64,000 bases of DNA from Rhodospirillales bacterium 24-66-33 (GTDB lineage Bacteria > Pseudomonadota > Alphaproteobacteria > Reyranellales > Reyranellaceae): positions 1 to 64,000 of the forward strand of contig NCHQ01000016.1 of assembly GCA_002281855.1 (NCBI GenBank), read 5' to 3'. The notes below the pieces were generated by a model, which saw only the letters and a program-made list of their open reading frames with translations, was not told the DNA's origin and searched no databases. Below, piece after piece: positions 1-7,022 of this stretch. Numbering within the stretch: position 1 is the first letter of the stretch; the number at the start of each line of letters is the position of its first letter. The position numbers and the translations under genes were made by a program.

Positions 1-59
1 CCCAGCATCGCGCCGGCGGCGACCAGGGAGGCAAGGGTGAAGAGCTTCTTGCGGGTCAT
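1..59 (-). CDS. Probable GrrA-type RiPP precursor, N-terminus only (cut by window edge)
   Basis: Only 19 codons lie inside the window. They read as a lysine-rich start (MTRKKLF) followed by a hydrophobic alanine-rich stretch, which looks like an export signal. The ATG overlaps the TGA of the radical SAM gene as ATGA, so the two are almost certainly translationally coupled. GRRM-type maturases are known to sit next to short signal-bearing precursors with glycine-rich repeats, so this is probably the peptide that the maturase modifies. The repeat region would lie left of position 1 and cannot be seen, so the call rests on position and on the leader alone. Confidence 0.55.
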   Translation of the reverse strand, partial: MTRKKLFTLASLVAAGAML

Positions 60-1291
60 GGCATCCTCGAAGACTGTGCGGCGCTCTCGCCGCTCGGGAC
101 GGGCGAAGGCGAAAGCGTGGGCTGCTCGCCCACGGTCTCACGGCGCGCGAGGCGGTCATAGGCTTCGAGAATGACGTCCGTCGGGACCATCTGCGTCAGC
201 GTGCAGTACGAGGTCTGGGTGCCCATGAAGCTGCCGTTCTCGAACAGCTTGTTGACGGGCGCGCCGCCGCCGCACACCGAGAAGTAGTCGCAGGAGCGGC
301 GGCACGCCTCCACGCCCGCGGTGATGTCGCGATAGAGCGGCGACGCGAGGCAGGTGTCGCGGATCTCCTGGAGCGACTGGAAATTGATGTTGCCCAGGAG
401 ATAGTCGCGATAGTCCGGGTTCTTCAGGCCGAGGAGTTCGGGCGAGAAGCTCGAGACGTTGCCGTGGCTGTCGACGTTCAGCATCGCCAGGGGCTCAACC
501 TGGATGTTTCGCGCCGGCACGCCCTCGGGACGGAACATGCGCGGCAGCGCGAGATCGATCTCGCGCACGAAGCGGACGCGGCCGCTCTGGCGGGCCAGGT
601 GCCAGAAACGCCGCAAGAACCCGGCATAGCGCTTGCGCAGTTCGGGGCCGTGGAAAAGGCTCGAAACGTGATCGCCTTCCGACTCCTCGACATTGAAGCA
701 GATCTGGTCGATGCCCTCGGACAGGTAGAAGTCCAGCAGCTCTTCCGGCTGGTCGAGGCTGGTGTGCGACAGGACCGAAATCACGTGGAACTCCACGTCG
801 TTGTCGCGCAAGCAGCGAATGCCGGCAATCGTCCTGTCGAACGTCCCCTTGCCGCTGCGGCTCTTGCGATGGAGATCGTGCAGTTCACGCGGCCCGTCGA
901 GACTGACGCCGACGCCGACCTGCCACTCCTTGAAGAGCTCGCACCAGTCCCGGTCGATCAAAGTGCCGTTGGTCTGGAACGAGTGCTTCACGTGCACCGA
1001 TGCGGGCCGCATCCGTTCGATCGTCGCGAAGGCTTCGCGATAAAACGAGACCGGCACCACAAGCGGCTCCCCCGCGTGCCAGATTACGGTGATCTCGCCG
1101 CAAGCCCAGCCCGATGCGAAGATCTGCTCGAACAGCCGGGTCACGGTGGATTGCGCGATCACGTGCTTGTTCGAGCGATCGGGGAGGTAGCAATAGGTGC
1201 AGGCTATGTTGCAGAAGGCCGTCGGCTGCACGACCACCATCCCGATTTCAGGCGTGGCGTACATCATCACTGCCGTTCGATCACCCGCCAT
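56..1291 (-). CDS. grrM: GrrM/OscB-type radical SAM/SPASM peptide maturase
   Basis: The 411-residue protein carries a CxxxCxxC cluster (Cys27, Cys31, Cys34) directly after a VVVQPTAFCN segment, the usual opening of the GRRM family. These motifs bind the SAM-reducing 4Fe-4S cluster. A C-terminal SPASM-like cysteine set (about residues 330, 334, 340 and 363) would hold auxiliary clusters. Family members form cyclophane crosslinks in exported precursor peptides. The stop codon overlaps a downstream start that encodes a signal-like leader, which fits a maturase-precursor pair. The last 25 residues are Ser/Pro-rich and look dispensable. The start at 1291 gives a normal N-terminus; a later Met at residue 9 or 18 is possible. 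The family call is from motif recognition, not a search. Confidence 0.85.
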   Translation of the reverse strand: MAGDRTAVMMYATPEIGMVVVQPTAFCNIACTYCYLPDRSNKHVIAQSTVTRLFEQIFASGWACGEITVIWHAGEPLVVPVSFYREAFATIERMRPASVHVKHSFQTNGTLIDRDWCELFKEWQVGVGVSLDGPRELHDLHRKSRSGKGTFDRTIAGIRCLRDNDVEFHVISVLSHTSLDQPEELLDFYLSEGIDQICFNVEESEGDHVSSLFHGPELRKRYAGFLRRFWHLARQSGRVRFVREIDLALPRMFRPEGVPARNIQVEPLAMLNVDSHGNVSSFSPELLGLKNPDYRDYLLGNINFQSLQEIRDTCLASPLYRDITAGVEACRRSCDYFSVCGGGAPVNKLFENGSFMGTQTSYCTLTQMVPTDVILEAYDRLARRETVGEQPTLSPSPVPSGESAAQSSRMP

Positions 1292-1511
1292 CGCCCCGCC
1301 ACCCTCGCGCCATTTGCTCGTGAGGAGCTGACGTTAGGCAGACCTGCGATCCGTTCGCAAATCAAAAAGAGCAAGCGACACGAAACTCAGCCCGGATCCC
1401 TCTTGAACTCCCCAGACCGCACCCCATATGCAGTGCGTTCCAGCGGTCAGATTGATCGCGAACACCGCCGGGGTGAGCCACGGATGTACTGGTGACCGGT
1501 CGGCGGACGCT

Positions 1512-1540
1512 AGCCCCGCGCCTGAAATGGCGGCGGGGCT
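1512..1540. terminator. GC-rich hairpin, candidate terminator
   Basis: The arms AGCCCCGC (1512-1519) and GCGGGGCT (1533-1540) form an 8-bp stem with a partly paired loop. On the plus strand a T-rich run follows. On the minus strand the hairpin lies 22 bases after the stop of the GNAT-like gene, which is the only gene it could serve. The T-tract orientation does not match that gene, so its polarity is uncertain. Confidence 0.4.
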
Positions 1541-1561
1541 TTCTCTTTCATGAGAACATTC

Positions 1562-2074
1562 TCAGTGGACCAGCGGCGCACCTGCGCCCGGCTGGTTCGA
1601 GTAACGGCTGAAGGACTGCGATTCCAGCCAGACGTGATGGAACGTCGTCGCCGAACCGAGTTGACGTTGCGGCTTGCCGATCTCGAAGCCCAGCCCGCGG
1701 AGAAGACCGATCGTCCGGTCCTCGCGTGCGTCTATATGCTGTTCGAGGCGGGGAAACTGATCCAGCATCTCGGCGAAGACGAGGCGGCACAGCATCGAAA
1801 ATTCTCTCGACTCACCGTCGAATGCCGCAACCGACATCATCCAGAGGTAGCCGACCTCGGGATTGTCGAGCCGCGGGGTCACGCCCCAGAGGGCGCTCGT
1901 CGCCCCATCGCTCAGGCGCCGCGCCGCCCAGATCTGGGCGCTGAAGGCACACGCCTCGACAAGTCGCCGGCTCGGCTCCTTTTCGGGCCAGTCCGCAGCA
2001 GCGGGCTCGTCCTCCAACAGCGACGCCACGTAGGCGACATCGGCCGACGTGGCTGGCAGAACCTGATAACGCAT
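1562..2074 (-). CDS. GNAT-like acyltransferase, phage-type
   Basis: The 170-residue protein begins MRYQVLPATSADV, has an acidic helix with a DWPE segment, and then a WGVTPRL..EVGYLWMMS strand region that resembles the short GNAT-fold proteins often found in phages and prophages. A late Gly-Leu-Gly-Phe-Glu (about residue 140) is typical of the C-terminal half of the GNAT fold. I chose the ATG at 2074 because GGAG lies about 6 bases upstream and earlier in-frame codons encode low-complexity sequence. No other phage gene is nearby. The acyl acceptor is unknown, and a GNAT-like fold without activity is possible. Confidence 0.5.
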   Translation of the reverse strand: MRYQVLPATSADVAYVASLLEDEPAAADWPEKEPSRRLVEACAFSAQIWAARRLSDGATSALWGVTPRLDNPEVGYLWMMSVAAFDGESREFSMLCRLVFAEMLDQFPRLEQHIDAREDRTIGLLRGLGFEIGKPQRQLGSATTFHHVWLESQSFSRYSNQPGAGAPLVH

Positions 2075-2304
2075 GGAGTTCTCCGTGGTCGGTCCTGAGT
2101 CAACGATGTCGCCGCGGAAGGTTGCAGATCGGATCTCCAGGTTGTTCGGAATCGCACCGAACCAGCGGCGTTGATATCGTCCGGGCCGACACCGATACTG
2201 CTCGATTGCCGCTGGCGGCCAGCGCCTCTGGGTATTCCCCGTTATCGACATCGTGGTGGCAATGACGGCAGGGAATTACGACACACCTGACCAGTGGGTG
2301 CCGT

Positions 2305-2327
2305 CGCTTCGCGTGCTGCGCGAAGCG
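2305..2327 (-). terminator. Hairpin after the FkbM methyltransferase gene
   Basis: A perfect 9-bp stem, CGCTTCGCG (2305-2313) with CGCGAAGCG (2319-2327), closes a 5-base loop. It lies about 40 bases past the minus-strand stop at 2369. No clear T-tract follows, so it may be a mRNA-stabilising hairpin rather than a terminator. Confidence 0.35.
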
Positions 2328-2368
2328 GTGCTGGCAAACTTGCTGTAGAGCCGCACTCGCCCCGGCGT

Positions 2369-3241
2369 TCAAGCCCTCGTGAAAAGTAGATCCTGCTGGC
2401 GCACCGGCACGGTTTCGACGCGCTTCAATGCTCCTGGCCGGCGCCAGCGCAAGTACCATTCGAGCTCGTAGCCATTGTCGATGGCCCAAGCGCTGAAGCC
2501 TGCAGCCTGCATCCGCTCGAACACATCCTGCCAGGAGGCCCGGTCGTCCTCGGGAGTCGCCTCGACCACGATTTCCATCGTCGCCGGATAGTTCGCAAGC
2601 CGCTCCAGCAACTGGCTGAGGATCGGCGGCTCGGCGCCTTCGACATCCATCTTGATCAGGCGGATGCGTGCGATCTCTTCCCCTGTCAGAATCTGTTCCA
2701 AGGGCTGCGCTTCGACGGACGCCATGTGGAGACCGCCTCGGGACGCGAGCGTGGTCGCCGCTCCGATGTTCCGCGAGTTGATTTCATAGAGGTCGAGCGT
2801 GCCGGGTCTGTCCGAGACGGCCAGGTTCACCGCGCGGACGTTGGAGGCAAAGGCATTGACCGCGAGATTGCGCTTCAGCAGCGCAAAGGTGCGTGGGGAG
2901 GCCTCGATTGCGACCACGATGCCCCGCACGCCGACACGCGACGAAGCCAGCAGCGCATCGTAGCCAATGTTGGCGCCGATATCGACGAAGACGTCGCCGG
3001 GCGCCAGCCTGTCGCTGATGACTTGGGAGACGTCGGGTTCCCACACACCGAAGTGAAGGATTGTGCGCTGGATGAGATCGACCGGATCGCAATGGATACG
3101 GGCGCCGAACCGGGTGGTCCCGAGATGCTCCACTCCCTGCATTCGCAGCATTTTGTCGTAGGCACGGAACGCCAACCGGGCCACGGGAAGCGGGAGGCGG
3201 CGGATCGTTCCGATGATCGTCTTGTGCAAGGGCTGGAACAT
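2369..3241 (-). CDS. FkbM family SAM-dependent methyltransferase
   Basis: The 290-residue protein has the SAM-binding motif VFVDIGANIGYDA at residues 84-96 and the family VEGAE segment (KMDVEGAEPPIL, near residue 200). FkbM proteins O-methylate hydroxyls on sugars, polyketides or other small molecules. The start at 3241 (MFQPLHKTII) is preferred because upstream in-frame sequence is arginine-rich shadow coding. It stands alone, with an exported Pro/Gly-rich protein upstream and a GNAT-like gene downstream, so context does not name the substrate. A glycan or lipid target is a guess based on family members. Confidence 0.85.
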   Translation of the reverse strand: MFQPLHKTIIGTIRRLPLPVARLAFRAYDKMLRMQGVEHLGTTRFGARIHCDPVDLIQRTILHFGVWEPDVSQVISDRLAPGDVFVDIGANIGYDALLASSRVGVRGIVVAIEASPRTFALLKRNLAVNAFASNVRAVNLAVSDRPGTLDLYEINSRNIGAATTLASRGGLHMASVEAQPLEQILTGEEIARIRLIKMDVEGAEPPILSQLLERLANYPATMEIVVEATPEDDRASWQDVFERMQAAGFSAWAIDNGYELEWYLRWRRPGALKRVETVPVRQQDLLFTRA

Positions 3242-3290
3242 GCCGGCGCTTGATTGCGTGGATGAAATGCGCGTTTCGCAGGTTCGCTTA

Positions 3291-3566
3291 TCAACGGGTC
3301 CCCGGAGCAGGGGCCTGACGAGACGTATCCGAGCCGACGCCGGGCTGCCCGGCGCTCGGCGCACCGGGCGCCGTCGGCGTGACGGGCATACCGGTGCTCG
3401 CCGGCGGGGGTGACGCCGGAGGTGGCGGCACGGTCGGCGAGGTTCCGGCAGGCGCCGGCGACGTCGAAGCGCCACCGGCGCTCGAGCCGGGGCCGCCCGT
3501 TTGGGCGTGAACGGTACTGGCGATTACGCCGCAGGCGGCGATGGCGACGAGGGTCTTCCTGATCAT
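3291..3566 (-). CDS. Small exported Pro/Ala/Gly-rich protein
   Basis: This 91-residue product starts MIRKTLVAIAACGVIASTVHA, a standard Sec signal with a likely cut after AHA/HAQ. The mature part is about 70 residues of Pro, Ala, Gly, Ser and Thr with no predicted fold and no cysteine. Such low-complexity exported proteins are common in this group and have no assigned role. It is most likely disordered in the periplasm or envelope. The signal peptide is the best evidence that the frame is real. Confidence 0.6.
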   Translation of the reverse strand: MIRKTLVAIAACGVIASTVHAQTGGPGSSAGGASTSPAPAGTSPTVPPPPASPPPASTGMPVTPTAPGAPSAGQPGVGSDTSRQAPAPGTR

Positions 3567-3624
3567 GCGATCCTCCAGAGGTCTTGCGACTCAACCCCGG
3601 GAGGACGTTCGCGTTGCGGGCAGG

Positions 3625-4095
3625 TCAGAGGGTCGCCGCCAGCGCGGCGAGCTGGTCGGTGCAGAGACCCCAGCCGGCGTGGAACCCCATCTTTTCGTGC
3701 GCCTCGCGGTCCTGGACCGTCCAATGGCGGACGCGTGCGGTGTAGAGGGTTTTGCCGCCCTGCTCCTCGAAAGTGAGGATCATGGTCATGAAGGGCTTTG
3801 CCGAGGGCTTCCAAGCCTCGGTGAAGGCATCGGTGGCAACCAGCCGCTCGTTGGGCAAGACTTCGAGGTAGACGCCTCGGTTCGGCATGGCGTGGCCATC
3901 CGGGCCGCGCATGACGATCAGGTTGGAGCCGCCTGGTCGCACATCGACCTCGACGACGGGAGTCTCGTAGGGCTTGGGCGCGAACCACTGCTTCAGCAGC
4001 GTCGGTTCGGTCCAGCAGCGATAGAGTTTCTCGCGCGGCGCGTCGATGAGGCGGGAGAGGACGAGTTCGCGGTCGTTGGCGGGTGCGGCAGTCAT
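3625..4095 (-). CDS. SRPBCC (AHSA1/START-like) domain protein
   Basis: The 156-residue protein shows the AHSA1 family order: a strand with ID-A-PRE-KLYRCWTEP near residues 16-31, LLKQWFAP (34-41), the GG-SN-MRGPDG hairpin, and a C-terminal helix with GWG-CTDQLAAL. These START-like cavity proteins bind hydrophobic ligands or act as stress-linked accessory factors, often beside an ArsR regulator, which is absent here. The length is normal for the family. Ligand and partner cannot be read from the sequence. Confidence 0.85.
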   Translation of the reverse strand: MTAAPANDRELVLSRLIDAPREKLYRCWTEPTLLKQWFAPKPYETPVVEVDVRPGGSNLIVMRGPDGHAMPNRGVYLEVLPNERLVATDAFTEAWKPSAKPFMTMILTFEEQGGKTLYTARVRHWTVQDREAHEKMGFHAGWGLCTDQLAALAATL

Positions 4096-4172
4096 TTCCG
4101 GCTCCTGGTGAGGTCGTTCTGCCCCAAGGACGACGGAGTCCGACCTCTCCCGACACGGGCGTGAGATTTATC

Positions 4173-5282
4173 CTATGGCGCGCTGGGGGCGCCGGGCGTC
4201 ACGCCGCCATACTCGTGACTGACACGCCCGTTCCAGCCGTAGCCGACATACCCCCCGACCGCGTCGTAGAGATAATCGAAACCCTCCAGGAACATGCGAC
4301 CGGTATTCACGAAGACCGTTGCGTCGCGCACGACTTCGACCCGCTCGGGATGGAGCGGGTTGCCGTTCCGCCCAACCCTGAACTCGTAGAACGCGGGTTG
4401 CGGACGCTGGCGATCGGGCATGAAGAGCTCGATGCGCGTGCCGTCGGGTGCGTGGCGGCCGTGCTCCAGGCGCGTGCCGGCCGGCGGGGAGAGGAACATG
4501 TAGTTGATGCCGGTATCCATCAGCAACGTGCCGCGGCCCGTGACACCGTCCACCGAGACGGTCATGGGCGCGCCGTTCCAGTCCGGTACGCCGGGCGGGT
4601 GCGGCTTGGGCGTCAGCTTCACGAAGGCCATGTGGCGGGTGAGGTCGGGCGTCATGCCGAGATGCACACCGGTGCGCGTGATGACATAGCCAGGCCGCAC
4701 CGAACTCACCGGCCGGCCGGAGGCCAGCGCCACGAGACTCACGAAAGGATTCTCTGGCGACGTGGTGCTGGCAGTGGTCTGCGCCGAACCGCGGTCGAAG
4801 CCGACGCCCATGAACGCGACGTTGCGCGGCTCGGCCTCCGGCCGGCAATCGCGCGCATGTTCGAGGCAGGTGATCCGGTCGACGCGCAGCACCTGCACGC
4901 GCGCCGTGGCGACCGGCGTATGTTCGTCGTGACGGATGACCACATCCGTCATCCAGTGCTCGCCGCTCAGCACGCGGCCGCTGCTGTTGTAGACCAGCTG
5001 CCCTGGTCCCTGCGCGACGTCGCCGGAGCCGGGGATGAAATGCTCGGCGGAGACCACGATGCCGGTGGAGCCGGTATCCATGCCGAACCAGCGCGGCCGG
5101 GCGCCGTTCAGGCTGAGCCAGACCGTCGGAACGTGATGCAGGGAGATCGGGCCATTGGCGAAGGGGATCTCGATCGCTTCGTGCCCTTCATAGCCGCGCC
5201 AGGCTTCCTGCGCCCGGGAGGCGGCCACTGAAGACAGCGAGAGCGCGAGGGCGGCAGCGAGAATCTCGATTGGACGCGACAT
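4173..5282 (-). CDS. Exported aspartic-protease-like protein with two DTG motifs
   Basis: The 369-residue protein begins with a signal peptide (cut near residue 25 after ASRA). It then has two DTG triads, in MDTGSTG at 69-71 and MDTGINY at 256-258, each after hydrophobic strands as in aspartic proteases. Two triads in one chain is the arrangement of pepsin-like bilobal enzymes, whereas bacterial retropepsin-like proteins normally have one. The flanks of the second triad (LLMDTGINYMFL) fit an active-site loop. It may therefore be an exported bilobal protease, but the rest does not clearly match pepsins, so activity is inferred. The start at 5282 is set by the signal peptide. The next gene upstream ends 11 bases away. 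Confidence 0.55.
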   Translation of the reverse strand: MSRPIEILAAALALSLSSVAASRAQEAWRGYEGHEAIEIPFANGPISLHHVPTVWLSLNGARPRWFGMDTGSTGIVVSAEHFIPGSGDVAQGPGQLVYNSSGRVLSGEHWMTDVVIRHDEHTPVATARVQVLRVDRITCLEHARDCRPEAEPRNVAFMGVGFDRGSAQTTASTTSPENPFVSLVALASGRPVSSVRPGYVITRTGVHLGMTPDLTRHMAFVKLTPKPHPPGVPDWNGAPMTVSVDGVTGRGTLLMDTGINYMFLSPPAGTRLEHGRHAPDGTRIELFMPDRQRPQPAFYEFRVGRNGNPLHPERVEVVRDATVFVNTGRMFLEGFDYLYDAVGGYVGYGWNGRVSHEYGGVTPGAPSAP

Positions 5283-5293
5283 TACAACTCTTT

Positions 5294-6166
5294 TCAGTCG
5301 GGGAGATCGAAATCCTGGCCCTTGGCCGTGAGGCCGACCTTCGCGAACCAGTCCGGTCCGAGAAGGCCGAGCGGCTTGCCGGTGCACTTGAGGCTGGCAA
5401 CGGTCTTGCCGTCGCGTTCGACGGTGACGCCGGCTTTTTCGCGCGTTTCCCCCCGCGGCCCCCAATTGCCGATACCGGTATAGACGACAAAGGCGATGTT
5501 ATTCTTCGTCGAGACGCGCAGCCACGTCGCCCCGCCGCCCGCGAGCGGGAACGATTCGCCGCTGGCCGCCTGCGGGGGTGGCAGCTGGGCTGCCGGAAGT
5601 GTGAGGTCGAGCGGCTCGCTCGAATCGGGCTTGCCGGTCCGGTATTGCAGGTAGCCCCTGTTCGGGGCGGCATCCTTCGAGGCGCAGACCGACACGAGCT
5701 TGGTCGGGCTGGTGCGGCACGAAAAAACGATCGTCTCGGTCGGCGTACAGAATGAGGTTTGTGCGCTCTTGGCCGGCGAGGGGGCAGCAGGCGCAGGAGC
5801 CGGCGCGGCGAGCGGTGCGGGCTTGGCGGAGGCGATCAGGACGACGGTCTCGCTCTTCTTGCAGTCGGGATTGCCCTGGCACGAGGCCGCCATGACGCGC
5901 GCGGTCTTGTAGGTCAGCGCCAGACGCTTGCCCTTGAGGGATTTTTCCAGGCTACAGAGATCGAAATCCGCAAGCTCTTCGAAAGTGCCGCCGCGATCGT
6001 CCTTCAGGGTGAGGTAGCAGGCGGCGTCGCCATTCTGGAAGGCCGTCGGCGTTCCGAATGCCCGCTTCTTCTCGCCTCCGACTGTGACGGTGTCCTGCGC
6101 TGCGGAAGGGAGGGCCGACAGGAGCAGAAACCCAAGAAAACCTGAACGAACGAGAGAAGGCGACAA
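5294..6166 (-). CDS. Exported protein of unknown function with paired cysteines
   Basis: The 290-residue protein has a clean Sec signal (LGFLLLSALPSAAQ, cut near residue 24). Two halves are joined by an Ala/Pro-rich linker at about 112-135. The first half has cysteines in ACYL, DLCS, SCQGNPDC; the second has FC, FSC, VC and a final KCTG, so several disulfides are likely. The sequence is otherwise beta-rich with no motif I recognise. It lies 11 bases upstream of the aspartic-protease-like gene in the same direction, so the two probably share a transcript and act in the envelope. Confidence 0.6.
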   Translation of the reverse strand: MSPSLVRSGFLGFLLLSALPSAAQDTVTVGGEKKRAFGTPTAFQNGDAACYLTLKDDRGGTFEELADFDLCSLEKSLKGKRLALTYKTARVMAASCQGNPDCKKSETVVLIASAKPAPLAAPAPAPAAPSPAKSAQTSFCTPTETIVFSCRTSPTKLVSVCASKDAAPNRGYLQYRTGKPDSSEPLDLTLPAAQLPPPQAASGESFPLAGGGATWLRVSTKNNIAFVVYTGIGNWGPRGETREKAGVTVERDGKTVASLKCTGKPLGLLGPDWFAKVGLTAKGQDFDLPD

Positions 6167-6402
6167 GCAGAACTCCGGGGCTGAAGCAGATGCCGAAGTC
6201 TTAGACGATGGGCAGCGGAATGTCGCGCGACCTACGCAAAAGACCCGCTCCGACAGAGCCGGGCGGGCCTTACGAACTCACCGGTACATCCGCGGCTCAG
6301 TTCGTGCTGCATCCCAAACGACAATCGACGCAATTGGTTGCCTAACCGGAATGAGCCGCCCGATGGATGCAACTATTGCGCTGCACACCTCGTTGAGCCC
6401 TC

Positions 6403-6750
6403 ATGAATGACAGCACGACTTTGGAGGACATCAGTCCCTACCTTGTTCTGGGTCAGGCGGACGATGGCGGTCAGCCGATCGTCGAAACCGCCCGGGACCT
6501 GCATGATCTGATCGTTACCTTCTCGCCGCACGGTCACTATTCCGTCCGCACGGTCGAGGACGAATGCGGTCCTGCCATTCACTGCGCCTTCGAGCGCAAG
6601 ATCGACGCCGATCGCCTGGCCGCCGCCGTGGGTGCCATCGAGATCGCCCGCTACGAGAGCTATCGCAGCGAGCGCGCTTTCTTCTTGGACGAGAAGGTGT
6701 CCCGGACTATCCGTCGCGCTCTCGAACGGCGTCGCAACGCCGGCAACTGA
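6403..6750 (+). CDS. Small conserved-looking protein, function unknown
   Basis: This 115-residue soluble protein starts MNDSTTLEDISPYLVLG and is Asp/Glu-rich, with strands around ETARDLHDLIVTFSPHGHYSVRTVEDE and a basic C-terminal helix. No signal, transmembrane or catalytic motif is visible. It faces a convergent 87-codon gene only 2 bases away. The codon pattern matches neighbours, which supports a real gene, but I do not recognise a family. Confidence 0.55.
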   Translation: MNDSTTLEDISPYLVLGQADDGGQPIVETARDLHDLIVTFSPHGHYSVRTVEDECGPAIHCAFERKIDADRLAAAVGAIEIARYESYRSERAFFLDEKVSRTIRRALERRRNAGN

Positions 6751-6752
6751 CC

Positions 6753-7016
6753 TCAGAGAATTCCGAACATGCGCGCCACGCGCTGCACCGCGCCCCAGGC
6801 CGGGTCGAGCGTAGCGAAGGTGCGGGCCATTTCGTTGGCGTCGTTGAGCAGCGCCTTGAGCTTCACGTCGCTCGGCTCGTCCTTTTCTGCTTCGAGGCGC
6901 GCCTCTTCGAAGAGCGCGCGCAGTTCACGCATCTCTTCGGTGTAATCCGCGTCGATCGCCTTCACCGAATCGGAGAGGGCGGAGGCGAGGGTGGGATCGT
7001 TCTTGTTCTCGGTCAT
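6753..7016 (-). CDS. Small charged helical protein downstream of the CoxL-like gene
   Basis: The 87-residue product is rich in Glu, Asp, Lys and Ala (DYTEEMRELRALFEEARLEAEK) and should be mostly helical, possibly coiled coil. It begins 6 bases after the stop of the CoxL-like gene on the same strand, so the two are probably co-transcribed. That position suggests an accessory role for the oxidase, but nothing in the sequence states one. No signal peptide or metal motif is present. Confidence 0.6.
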   Translation of the reverse strand: MTENKNDPTLASALSDSVKAIDADYTEEMRELRALFEEARLEAEKDEPSDVKLKALLNDANEMARTFATLDPAWGAVQRVARMFGIL

Positions 7017-7022
7017 GACTCT

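Noticed and set aside
464..1495. Long plus-strand frame of 343 codons
   Set aside because: It lies antisense to the radical SAM gene, is rich in His, Arg and Asp typical of GC-rich shadow frames, and has no signal, motif or ribosome-binding site.
2100..2489. 129-codon minus-strand frame with HCHH-type residues between the FkbM and GNAT-like genes
   Set aside because: It overlaps the 3' end of the FkbM gene in another frame, starts without a ribosome-binding site and has no consistent domain. The Cys/His run is likely chance.
6241..6275. GC-rich inverted repeat with a T-run on the minus strand
   Set aside because: The stem is short and bulged (CCCGGCTC with GAGCGGG), and no minus-strand gene ends upstream of it, so I do not call it a terminator.
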